Source of the DNA: a bacterium
GTDB lineage: Bacteria; Chloroflexota; Chloroflexia; Thermomicrobiales; UBA6265
Reading direction: 5' to 3'
DNA: 6,088 bases
NCBI GenBank assembly: GCA_029977305.1
Contig: JAPOLF010000121.1
Span: 1-6,088, forward strand
Shown one piece after another: positions 1-6,088 of the stretch. The position numbers and the translations under genes are program-made. Positions within the stretch are counted from its first letter, which is position 1. Every line of letters begins with the position of its first letter. The notes under the pieces are model-generated. The model did not search any database. It saw nothing but the letters and a program-made list of their open reading frames with translations, and was not told where the DNA came from.

Positions 1-2070
1 CACCAGCGGCATCTCTGCCATGCCACGAGCCCCGAACGCCCCCTCGGGATCGGCTAGCTCGAGCACCACCGGGACGATCTCGCGCGGCATGTCAAGCGCG
101 GTCGGCAGCAAGTACGTGCTGAATCCCGGTGTCAGGATTTTGCCATCGCGAACCTTCAGTTCCTCGAGCAGGGCATACCCGAGGGCCTGTGCGAGGCATC
201 CCTCGATCTGCCCTTCGACCTGCTGCATGTTGAGCGCGCGCCCGACATCGTGCACGGAGATGACGCGCTCGACGAAGACCACTCCGGTCCGGGTGTCCAC
301 GGCGACTTCGACCGCTTGCGCCGCGTAGCCATAGCAATAATTTGGCACGCCCTCCCCGGTGATCGGGTCCAGCGGCGTCGTCGCGGCCGGACGGTATTGG
401 ACGGTCGCCTCCACCACATCGTCATCGGAGTTCCGATAGCGCGCGAGCGCCTCGGTGGCGGCATCGTGGACCGCACGGCCGGCCATCAAGGTGAGGCGCG
501 AGGCACTGGCGCTGCCGGCGTTCGGAGCCTCGCTGCTGTCATCGGTGACGAGGGCGATCGCCTCCGGCGCGAGACCCAACACCTCGGCCGCGACCATCCG
601 CATCGCGAGGTGCGTGCCCTGACCGACATCGGCAGCGCCGATGCGCAAGGTCGCGCTCTCCGGTTCGCCACGACCCCGCACCTCGACGGTCGCGGTCGCC
701 TGCTCCGGGAACCCGAACGAATAGCCGAGATTCTTGTGACCCGCGGCGATGCCGATCCCGCGCTTCAGCCACGACGGATCGGCCGCCCGGGTCTCCGCCA
801 GCGCCTCGCGCCAGCCGCGTTCCGCGACCTCAGTCTGGCAGCGCTCCAGCACCGGCCATGCACTGACGCCCGGGGGCAAGACATTGCGGGTGGGTTCGAT
901 GCTGCCCTCGCGGTAGATCGTGTGCCGGCGGAACGCGATCGGATCGATGCCGAGGGCGTGGGCCAACCGGGTGACCATCACTTCGCTGGCAAAACACGCT
1001 TGCGGTGCCCCGAAGCCGCGGAAGGCGCCGCTGGGGATGTTGTTCGTGTAGGCGACGAGACCGTCCACGTGGACCGCCTCCACCTCATAACACCCGGTGG
1101 CGAAGAGGGTGGCAACCTTGGCAACTTCTTGACTTGTTGAGGCGTAGGCGCCGCCATCGAGGACGACGGTGGCCTCCACTGCGGTGATCCGGCCGTCACG
1201 GGTGGCCCCCCACCGACAGCGCGTGGTCACCGGGTGGCGTTTGTGATGGGCGAGAATCGATTCCTCCCGTGTCCACTCGATGCCAACACGGCGGCCCGTC
1301 TTCCACGCCGCGAGCGCCAAGAGATGTTGCACCGAGAGATCTTCCCGGCCGCCAAAGGCCCCGCCGATCGCGTTGTACCGGACGACAACCTGCTCCTCGG
1401 GGAGGGCGAGCATCTGCGCGATCTGCTTGCGGTCCTCGTGGAGCCACTGGCCCGCCGTCTCGATGATGACCCGGCCATCGGGCTCGACCCATGCGGTGCC
1501 GGCTTCGGGTTGGAGGTAGGCATGCTCCTGCCATGAGGTCCGGAATTCGCCCTCCAGAATCACGTCAGCCGCGGCGAACCCGGCGGCGAGATCACCTCGT
1601 CGCAGCGGCATCTGGAACAACAGGTTGCTATCGAGGTGTTGGTGGAGCAGCGGGGCGAACGGCGCGAGGGCGGCGTCCGGGTTGAAAACGCCCGGCAGTG
1701 GCTCGTACGCCACCTCCACGTGCTTGGCGGCAGCATGGGCCGCCTCACGGGAGGTCGCGACCACGATGGCGACCTTGTCCCCAAGGAAGCGGACCTTCTC
1801 GGAGCAGAGGACAGGCTGGTCGTGATCGATGAGGCCGAAAGCGTTGTAGGGGACATCGTTGGCGGTGAGGACGGCCACGACTCCCGGCATCGCACGCGCG
1901 GCGTCGGTCGATACCCCGAGGATGCGCGCATGGGCATGCGCAGAGAAGACCACGGCGAGATGCAACGTGTCGGGATCGATCTTGTCCGCGGGGTATGCGG
2001 CCGCTCCGGAGACTTTGCCCAGTGCATCGTGACGGGGCAGCGGTTGTCCGATGATCGACTGTCGGGTCAC
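1..2070 (-). CDS. pucD: Xanthine dehydrogenase, molybdopterin-binding large subunit (3' partial)
   Basis: This is the molybdenum-cofactor subunit that hydroxylates hypoxanthine/xanthine to urate, probably in the cytoplasm with the fused FAD/2Fe-2S subunit encoded just upstream. 690 codons are open and the end lies beyond the left edge; PucD-type proteins are about 750 residues, so roughly 60-80 are missing. The N-terminal aldehyde oxidase/xanthine dehydrogenase a/b hammerhead domain (about 8-130) has IGQPLPRHDALGKVSG and AHAHARI. Molybdopterin-binding motifs follow: QEHAYLQPE (Q181, bovine Gln767), GGAFGGRED (237-244; E243, bovine Glu802), AFRGFGAPQA (349-358; F353, bovine Phe914), DVGQGTH (481-487), AGSASASR (518-525) and GQIEGCLAQALG (620-631). 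GMAEMP (683-688) supplies E686, matching bovine Glu1261. No arginine stands where bovine has Arg880. The GTG start overlaps the previous stop as GTGA and has an AGGTG ribosome-binding site 5 bases upstream. Family and cofactor are secure. Xanthine as substrate rests mainly on the allantoin genes beside it. The symbol follows Bacillus usage; other species call it xdhA or xdhB. Confidence 0.93.
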   Translation of the reverse strand, partial: MTRQSIIGQPLPRHDALGKVSGAAAYPADKIDPDTLHLAVVFSAHAHARILGVSTDAARAMPGVVAVLTANDVPYNAFGLIDHDQPVLCSEKVRFLGDKVAIVVATSREAAHAAAKHVEVAYEPLPGVFNPDAALAPFAPLLHQHLDSNLLFQMPLRRGDLAAGFAAADVILEGEFRTSWQEHAYLQPEAGTAWVEPDGRVIIETAGQWLHEDRKQIAQMLALPEEQVVVRYNAIGGAFGGREDLSVQHLLALAAWKTGRRVGIEWTREESILAHHKRHPVTTRCRWGATRDGRITAVEATVVLDGGAYASTSQEVAKVATLFATGCYEVEAVHVDGLVAYTNNIPSGAFRGFGAPQACFASEVMVTRLAHALGIDPIAFRRHTIYREGSIEPTRNVLPPGVSAWPVLERCQTEVAERGWREALAETRAADPSWLKRGIGIAAGHKNLGYSFGFPEQATATVEVRGRGEPESATLRIGAADVGQGTHLAMRMVAAEVLGLAPEAIALVTDDSSEAPNAGSASASRLTLMAGRAVHDAATEALARYRNSDDDVVEATVQYRPAATTPLDPITGEGVPNYCYGYAAQAVEVAVDTRTGVVFVERVISVHDVGRALNMQQVEGQIEGCLAQALGYALLEELKVRDGKILTPGFSTYLLPTALDMPREIVPVVLELADPEGAFGARGMAEMPLV

Positions 2071-3461
2071 GATGCCACCTGCCCACTCGCCAGTCGGACC
2101 GCGTCGAGGATCTTGCGGTAGCCTGTGCAGCGGCAGAGGTTGCCGCTCAGCCCGATGCGCATCTCCTCGTCGGTGAGGGTGGTGCGCTCCTGCGCCAGTT
2201 TGGTCGCCGCCATCACCATTCCGGGAATGCAGAATCCGCACTGCACCGCGCCGCAGGAGACGAATGCCTCCTGCATCGTGTTGAGGCGGCCGTCGTGGGC
2301 GAGTCCCTCGATGGTGGTGACGCTCATGCCGTGCGCTTGCGCCGCCGGGGTGACGCAGGACATCACCGCCTTCCCGCCGAGCCACACGGTGCACGATCCG
2401 CATTCACCTTCGTTGCAGCCTTCCTTGGTGCCGGAGAGGTGCGCCTCGTCGCGCAGGGCGCGCAAGAGGGTGGTGGTGGAAGACGCGGTCCAGCGGTGCG
2501 GTGCGCCGTTGATCGTGGTCTCGATGATTCCGGCGAACGGTGTGGGGGACGGAGCATCGCTGTGCGTCTCGAGAAGCACCGGATCGGCTGGGAGCAGATC
2601 ACCGCGATCCTCGCCGATGTGCTCGAGGGATTCGGCGACGAGTGCCGCAGTCGTGGCGAGGCGATACTCGCGGGAGCCGCGGACATCGGAGATCGGGGTC
2701 GACTCCTCCGCGGCGATGGCACCTGCCTCCAGCCACGTCGCCTCTTCGAGAACCTTGCCGATCAGAAACGCCTCGGCGCGTGGTGCTCGGATGATCGTCG
2801 GACCAACCGATCCGAGGGCGATGCGGCACGCTGCGACGCGGTCTCCATCGAACCGCACCACCGATGCCGCGTGCACGACGGAGATCGACTGCGCGCGCCG
2901 CAAGCCGAGGGTGACGTAGTGGCCGCGGCTGTGGGTGTCGAGACGCGGCACCCGGATGCCGGTGACCATCTCGTCGGCCTCGAGCACGGTCTTCCGCACC
3001 CCGAGGTGAAACTCGCTGATGGGCACCTCGCGGGAACCGCGGCTCGACCGGATCAGGACGATCGCATCGAGGGCGACCAGCGGCGTGATGGTGTCATTGG
3101 CAGGGGATGCGGTCACGATGTTGCCGACGATCGTCGCCCGCGAGCGCAGTTGTGGTGCACCGATCACCCAACACGCCTCGGCGAGCGGGAGGATCCCGCT
3201 GCGGCATCCGGGATGGCGCAGGACGTCGTTGTGGGTCACCAGTGCCCCGAGCGTGATCATGCCATCGCGCTCGCTGATCTCCTGCAGGCCCGGAACCCGC
3301 GTGAGGTCGATCACGTGCGGGTTGCTGCGGACACCGCGTGAATACTCGACCATGAGGTCGGTGCCCCCGGCGACGAACCGGGCGTCGTGCCCGTACCTCG
3401 CTTTCAGCGCGAGCGCCTCGTCAAGGGTCTGCGGTTGATGGAAGGTGGACCAACTGGGCAT
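2067..3461 (-). CDS. Xanthine dehydrogenase FAD-binding/2Fe-2S fusion subunit
   Basis: A 464-residue electron-transfer subunit joining two polypeptides that are often separate in bacteria (PucC and PucE type). The FAD-binding domain comes first (about 1-175), with VAGGTDL at 30-36 and RATIVGNIVTASPAND at 108-123. A CO dehydrogenase flavoprotein C-terminal domain follows (about 180-285), then a proline-containing linker (286-309). The plant-ferredoxin-like 2Fe-2S domain (about 311-385) has C349, C354, C357 and C369. The helical 2Fe-2S domain (about 388-458) has C408, C411, C443 and C445. All eight cluster cysteines are present. Electrons should pass from the molybdenum subunit through both clusters to FAD and on to NAD+ or another acceptor. 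The start is ATG at 3461: GGAG lies 7 bases upstream and MPSW-QPQTLDEALAL is a typical subunit N-terminus. An in-frame GTG at 3512, overlapping the allB stop, would add 17 residues rich in arginine and is less likely. It overlaps the next gene by 4 bases. Confidence 0.93.
   Translation of the reverse strand: MPSWSTFHQPQTLDEALALKARYGHDARFVAGGTDLMVEYSRGVRSNPHVIDLTRVPGLQEISERDGMITLGALVTHNDVLRHPGCRSGILPLAEACWVIGAPQLRSRATIVGNIVTASPANDTITPLVALDAIVLIRSSRGSREVPISEFHLGVRKTVLEADEMVTGIRVPRLDTHSRGHYVTLGLRRAQSISVVHAASVVRFDGDRVAACRIALGSVGPTIIRAPRAEAFLIGKVLEEATWLEAGAIAAEESTPISDVRGSREYRLATTAALVAESLEHIGEDRGDLLPADPVLLETHSDAPSPTPFAGIIETTINGAPHRWTASSTTTLLRALRDEAHLSGTKEGCNEGECGSCTVWLGGKAVMSCVTPAAQAHGMSVTTIEGLAHDGRLNTMQEAFVSCGAVQCGFCIPGMVMAATKLAQERTTLTDEEMRIGLSGNLCRCTGYRKILDAVRLASGQVAS
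2076..2080 (-). promoter_or_regulatory. Ribosome-binding site of the molybdopterin subunit
   Basis: AGGTG on the minus strand, 5 bases before the GTG at 2070. It pairs with CACCU at the 3' end of 16S rRNA and supports the GTG start that overlaps the preceding TGA. It lies inside the last codons of the FAD/2Fe-2S gene. Confidence 0.6.
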
Positions 3462-3468
3462 CGTTGCA

Positions 3469-3472
3469 CTCC
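3469..3472 (-). promoter_or_regulatory. Ribosome-binding site that decides the FAD/2Fe-2S subunit start
   Basis: GGAG on the minus strand, 7 bases before ATG at 3461. It favours this ATG over the in-frame GTG at 3512. The protein N-terminus read from the ATG also matches the FAD-subunit family. Confidence 0.65.
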
Positions 3473-3483
3473 GTGGTGGCCGC

Positions 3484-3493
3484 CGACGCGTCG
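3484..3493. repeat. 10-base perfect palindrome in the allB-xdh spacer
   Basis: CGACGCGTCG reads the same on both strands. It sits in the only non-coding spacer of the window (47 bases, 3462-3508), between the allB stop and the preferred start of the FAD/2Fe-2S gene. A small operator or RNA stem is possible, but in DNA this rich in CG it may be chance. Confidence 0.3.
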
Positions 3494-3508
3494 TCGCGCC
3501 GAGGTGGT

Positions 3509-4858
3509 TCACGTGGGCCGGATCATGTGGCCGCGTCGATGAACTGCGCTCTGCCCATCGTGCCAGATCAGTTCGCCCCCTGCATAGGTGGCAACAACGC
3601 TCCCCCGGAAGTCTCGCCCCACGTATGCGCTGTGGTGGTGGCGGTAGCGGAGGTCCTCGGCGCGCAACGTGAAGGTCCGCTCGAGGTCGACGATCGCGAT
3701 GTCAGCGATATGCCCGGGGGCGATGCGCCCGCGCGGTCCGAGCCGGAAGCGCTCGGCGACGGTGCTCGCGGAGGCCCGGGCCACGGTTGGGAGATCAAGT
3801 CGTCCGTGATGGTAGCCCTCGGAGAGGAGGGCGGGCAGCGACGACTGGCATCCGGAAATGCCGCCCCACGCCGCGAAGGGCTCGCCCCCGGATTTCATCG
3901 AGGGCGGCGCAGGCGAGTGGTCGGAGCCCACCGTCTGGATCTGCCCTGACGCCAGCGCATCCCACAGACCGAGGCGGTTTGCCTCGCTGCGAAGCGGAGG
4001 GGCGCATTTCCCGTGCGCACCGAGGGCCGGGAGGTCGTCCGCGGTGAAGGTCAGGTAATGGGGACAGGTCTCGCAGGTGACATCCACCCCACGCGCACGC
4101 CCCGCGACGACCTCCGCCACTCCCTCCACACTGCTCACGTGGACGATGTGGAGCTTGCACCCTGTTCCATCAGCAATACGAATCGCGCGCGCGATCGCCT
4201 CCGTCTCGGCGTGCACAGGCCGGGTCGCGACCCAATCCGCCCATGAGGTCTTCCCCGCCCCCACCGCACGTGCGGCGAGCTCCGCGGTGATCGCGTCGTT
4301 TTCCGCGTGGACCGCGACCACCAACCCGCGCGCCGCGGCGATCTCCATCCCGATGAGCAGGGTGGCGTCATCGGCAGCAGGGAACTCGGCGATCCCGGAG
4401 TTCGACATGAACGCCTTGAACCCGATCACCCCGGCATCAGCGAGTCCGGAGAGTGCTTCGCGATTGATCGGGGTGAGTCCTCCCCAGAGGGCGAAGTCGA
4501 CGATGGAGGAGGACTCGGCGGCGGCTCGCTTGAGTTCGACCTCGGTGGCGGTGAGGACCGGTGGGTCGCTGTTCAATGGCATGTCGATCGCGACGGTGCC
4601 ACCCCCCGCGGCGAGGGCGAGTGATCCTGTCGCCCAGCCCTCCCAATCGGTGCGGCCGGGTTCGTTGAAGTGGACGTGCGCATCGATCATCCCGGGAAGG
4701 AGATGCATCGCGGTGCAGTCGCGCTCCTCGTCCGTCGTCCCGCCGATGCCGGTGGCGAGTTCGACGATCATCCCGTCACGAATGCCGACATCGGCGCGGA
4801 TCACCGCCCCATCAAGGACCACGGACCCGTTGCGCAGCACGAGATCGAACGTGCTCAT
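3509..4858 (-). CDS. allB: Allantoinase
   Basis: Allantoinase (EC 3.5.2.5) hydrolyses the hydantoin ring of allantoin to allantoate. The 449-residue length is normal for this cyclic amidohydrolase family. The binuclear metal site is complete by motif: H61 and H63 in DAHVHFNEPGRT (59-70), the lysine expected to be carbamylated K148 in GFKAFMS, H184 in VHAEN, H240 in HIVHVSS, and D313 in GSDHSP. NEPGRTDWEGW (65-75) and MPLNSDPP (93-100) are typical of allantoinases and argue against dihydropyrimidinase or dihydroorotase. The C-terminus (GHIADIAIVD, 382-391) is the usual beta-sandwich segment of amidohydrolases. The ATG start overlaps the allC stop as ATGA, with GAAAGGG 5 bases upstream, so translation is probably coupled to allC. 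The product feeds AllC directly. Whether allantoin comes from host urate breakdown or from uptake cannot be told here. Confidence 0.95.
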   Translation of the reverse strand: MSTFDLVLRNGSVVLDGAVIRADVGIRDGMIVELATGIGGTTDEERDCTAMHLLPGMIDAHVHFNEPGRTDWEGWATGSLALAAGGGTVAIDMPLNSDPPVLTATEVELKRAAAESSSIVDFALWGGLTPINREALSGLADAGVIGFKAFMSNSGIAEFPAADDATLLIGMEIAAARGLVVAVHAENDAITAELAARAVGAGKTSWADWVATRPVHAETEAIARAIRIADGTGCKLHIVHVSSVEGVAEVVAGRARGVDVTCETCPHYLTFTADDLPALGAHGKCAPPLRSEANRLGLWDALASGQIQTVGSDHSPAPPSMKSGGEPFAAWGGISGCQSSLPALLSEGYHHGRLDLPTVARASASTVAERFRLGPRGRIAPGHIADIAIVDLERTFTLRAEDLRYRHHHSAYVGRDFRGSVVATYAGGELIWHDGQSAVHRRGHMIRPT

Positions 4859-6088
4859 GGGTGCCCTTTCGCGAGCGCGATCACGGCGTCGGTGAGGACG
4901 CCGATCGCGAGCGGAAGATCCTCGGAGTAGATCGCCTCATCCGGATGGTGGCTGATGCCGCCGTGACAGCGGAGGAAGAGCATCCCGACCGGGCAGGCAG
5001 CTGACATCGCCACCGCATCGTGCCCCGCTCCGCTCGCCAGCAGTCGCACCGGGAGGCCGCGCCCGCCAATCGCCTCCTCAAGCGCCCGGATCATCGCCGG
5101 AGCCATCGGCACTGCTGGATTCTCCTGAACGATCGACCACTCAATCGTGGCGCCGCGATCGGAGGCAGCACGTTGGGCGACCTCCCGCAGGTGAACCACG
5201 GCTTGGTGGCGGACGGCATCGTCGCTGGATCGGATGTCGAGGGTGAGGTGAACCCGTCCGGGGATGACGTTGCTCGCTCCGTCGACGACATCGAGCAGAC
5301 CCACTGTTGCCAATAGGTTGTCACTCTTTCGGGCGAGATCCTCCGCGGCGAGGACGATGGCGGATGCTGCGGCGAGGGCATCGTGGCGCAAGGGCATCGC
5401 CACCGTTCCCGCGTGTCCGGGTTCGCCGCGCACGGTGACCGCGACACGCGTCTGCCCGGCGATGGCGGTGACCACCGCGAGCGGGATGCCCTCGTGCTCC
5501 AGTGCCGGGCCCTGTTCGATGTGGGCTTCGAGATACCCGATCACCGGACCCCCGATGGCCGCAGTGCCGATGGCGTCCGGGGATCCGCCGAAGGCAAGGC
5601 AGGCGTCGGCGAGGGAGACGCCCTGTGCATCGACGCGGTCCCACAGCGCGGTGTCAAAGGTCCCGGCCACGGCGCGGCTCCCGAGGTAGGTCGTGTGGAA
5701 GCGAAGGCCCTCCTCATCGGCGAAGGCGATGAGGTCGAGGTTCACCGGGAGGGTCACTTCGCCCTTGCGCAGTGCCTCAGCGACGGCCAGTGCCAGCACC
5801 ACGCCGAGTGGGCCGTCATACCTCCCGGCGTTGCGGACGCTGTCGAGATGACTGCCGAGCAGCAACGTGGGTGCATGCGGAGTGGCGGTGGGGAGGCGCC
5901 CGATGAGATTGCCGATGGCGTCGCGCCGGGTGGTGAGGCCTGCGTCGCGCATCCACGTCTCCACGAGATCCATGGCGGCACCGAGTGCCGGGGTGCCATA
6001 GCCTCGCGTGATGGCTCCGGGGTCCTCGGAGCAGCGCGCGAGGGCATCGCACCGTGCAAGCACACGCTGGGAGAGTTCTGTCAGGATG
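4855..6088 (-). CDS. allC: Allantoate amidohydrolase, M20-family (5' partial)
   Basis: Probable allantoate amidohydrolase (EC 3.5.3.9), which converts allantoate to ureidoglycine/ureidoglycolate with release of ammonia and CO2. Counting from the GTG codon at 6063, the two-metal site of the M20 peptidase fold is intact: H72 in GSHLDS, D83 in GRYDGPLG, E117 (base) and E118 (ligand) in ADEEG, H181 in EAHIEQGP, and H372 in GGISHHPDE. Substrate-contact candidates are N265 (GASNVIPG), R278 (LDIRSSDD) and the GAGHDA loop (345-350). The small lid/dimerisation domain lies at about 200-315. The frame stays open past that GTG to the right edge (reading ILTELSQR before it), with no clear ribosome-binding site for the GTG. 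Relatives usually have about 8-15 residues before LARCDALA, so the true start is probably outside. N-carbamoyl-L-amino-acid hydrolases share this fold and motifs; adjacency to allantoinase decides for AllC. Confidence 0.88.
   Translation of the reverse strand, partial: ILTELSQRVLARCDALARCSEDPGAITRGYGTPALGAAMDLVETWMRDAGLTTRRDAIGNLIGRLPTATPHAPTLLLGSHLDSVRNAGRYDGPLGVVLALAVAEALRKGEVTLPVNLDLIAFADEEGLRFHTTYLGSRAVAGTFDTALWDRVDAQGVSLADACLAFGGSPDAIGTAAIGGPVIGYLEAHIEQGPALEHEGIPLAVVTAIAGQTRVAVTVRGEPGHAGTVAMPLRHDALAAASAIVLAAEDLARKSDNLLATVGLLDVVDGASNVIPGRVHLTLDIRSSDDAVRHQAVVHLREVAQRAASDRGATIEWSIVQENPAVPMAPAMIRALEEAIGGRGLPVRLLASGAGHDAVAMSAACPVGMLFLRCHGGISHHPDEAIYSEDLPLAIGVLTDAVIALAKGHP
4864..4870 (-). promoter_or_regulatory. 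Ribosome-binding site of allB
   Basis: GAAAGGG on the minus strand, 5 bases before the allB ATG. GAAAGG matches the upstream half of the Shine-Dalgarno consensus. It is embedded in the last codons of allC, which fits coupled translation. Confidence 0.5.

Noticed and set aside
250..1140. 296-residue open frame on the plus strand opposite the molybdopterin subunit
   Set aside because: Its composition is that of a shadow frame (Arg/Gly/Asp/His-rich), it has no motifs, and the opposite strand encodes a conserved enzyme throughout.
1560..2086. Minus-strand open frames of 113 and 155 residues within the molybdopterin subunit region
   Set aside because: They are in the wrong frames. The true frame starts at GTG 2070 and carries the xanthine dehydrogenase motifs through to position 1.
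2295..3341. 348-residue open frame on the plus strand opposite the FAD/2Fe-2S gene
   Set aside because: It has no recognisable family features and lies wholly antisense to a gene with clear motifs. Long antisense frames are expected in GC-rich coding DNA.
3509..4858. Reading the allB gene as dihydropyrimidinase/hydantoinase or dihydroorotase
   Set aside because: The HFNEPGRTDWEGW and MPLNSDPP motifs and the neighbouring AllC and xanthine dehydrogenase genes favour allantoinase.
4077..4895. 272-residue Ala/Ser/Arg-rich open frame on the plus strand opposite allB
   Set aside because: It is low in complexity, has no domain, and is antisense to the well-supported allantoinase.
1..6088. Mobile element, CRISPR array, tRNA/rRNA, terminator or a new defence-like system
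   Set aside because: I found no transposase or integrase motifs, repeat-spacer pattern, tRNA-like fold or stem followed by a T-run. Nearly every base is explained by four metabolic genes.

Overview
The window holds four consecutive protein-coding genes, all on the minus strand and packed into one apparent operon for purine and allantoin catabolism. Reading in the direction of transcription (right to left) they are: an M20-family allantoate amidohydrolase (allC, cut by the right edge), an allantoinase (allB), a fused xanthine dehydrogenase electron-transfer subunit (FAD domain followed by a 2Fe-2S domain), and the xanthine dehydrogenase molybdopterin subunit (pucD-type, cut by the left edge). 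The molybdopterin subunit begins with GTG at position 2070 and stays open for 690 codons to position 1. It ends just after its probable catalytic glutamate.

Organism: the DNA is strongly GC-rich, third codon positions are mostly G or C, GTG is used as a start, genes overlap by 4 bases, and ribosome-binding sites match the usual bacterial anti-Shine-Dalgarno sequence. This indicates a high-GC bacterium. Chloroflexota (Thermomicrobia-like) or an actinobacterium would fit, but the sequence alone does not settle it.

Layout: 4855-6088 allC (5' end outside the window); 3509-4858 allB; 2067-3461 FAD/2Fe-2S fusion; 1-2070 molybdopterin subunit (3' end outside). allC and allB overlap by ATGA, and the fusion and the molybdopterin subunit overlap by GTGA. 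Between allB and the preferred start of the fusion lie 47 bases with a ribosome-binding site and a 10-base palindrome. I see no gap over 300 bases, no RNA gene, mobile element, CRISPR array, promoter or terminator. Promoter and terminator probably lie outside.

How the genes work together: the xanthine dehydrogenase should oxidise hypoxanthine/xanthine to urate, passing electrons from the molybdenum site through two 2Fe-2S clusters to FAD. Allantoinase opens allantoin to allantoate, and AllC removes ammonia and CO2 from allantoate. The steps from urate to allantoin (urate oxidase, hydroxyisourate hydrolase, OHCU decarboxylase) are not in the window. This is a known kind of pathway cluster and not a new system. 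The notable points are the FAD-then-FeS fusion order and the lack of an arginine where bovine xanthine oxidase has Arg880.
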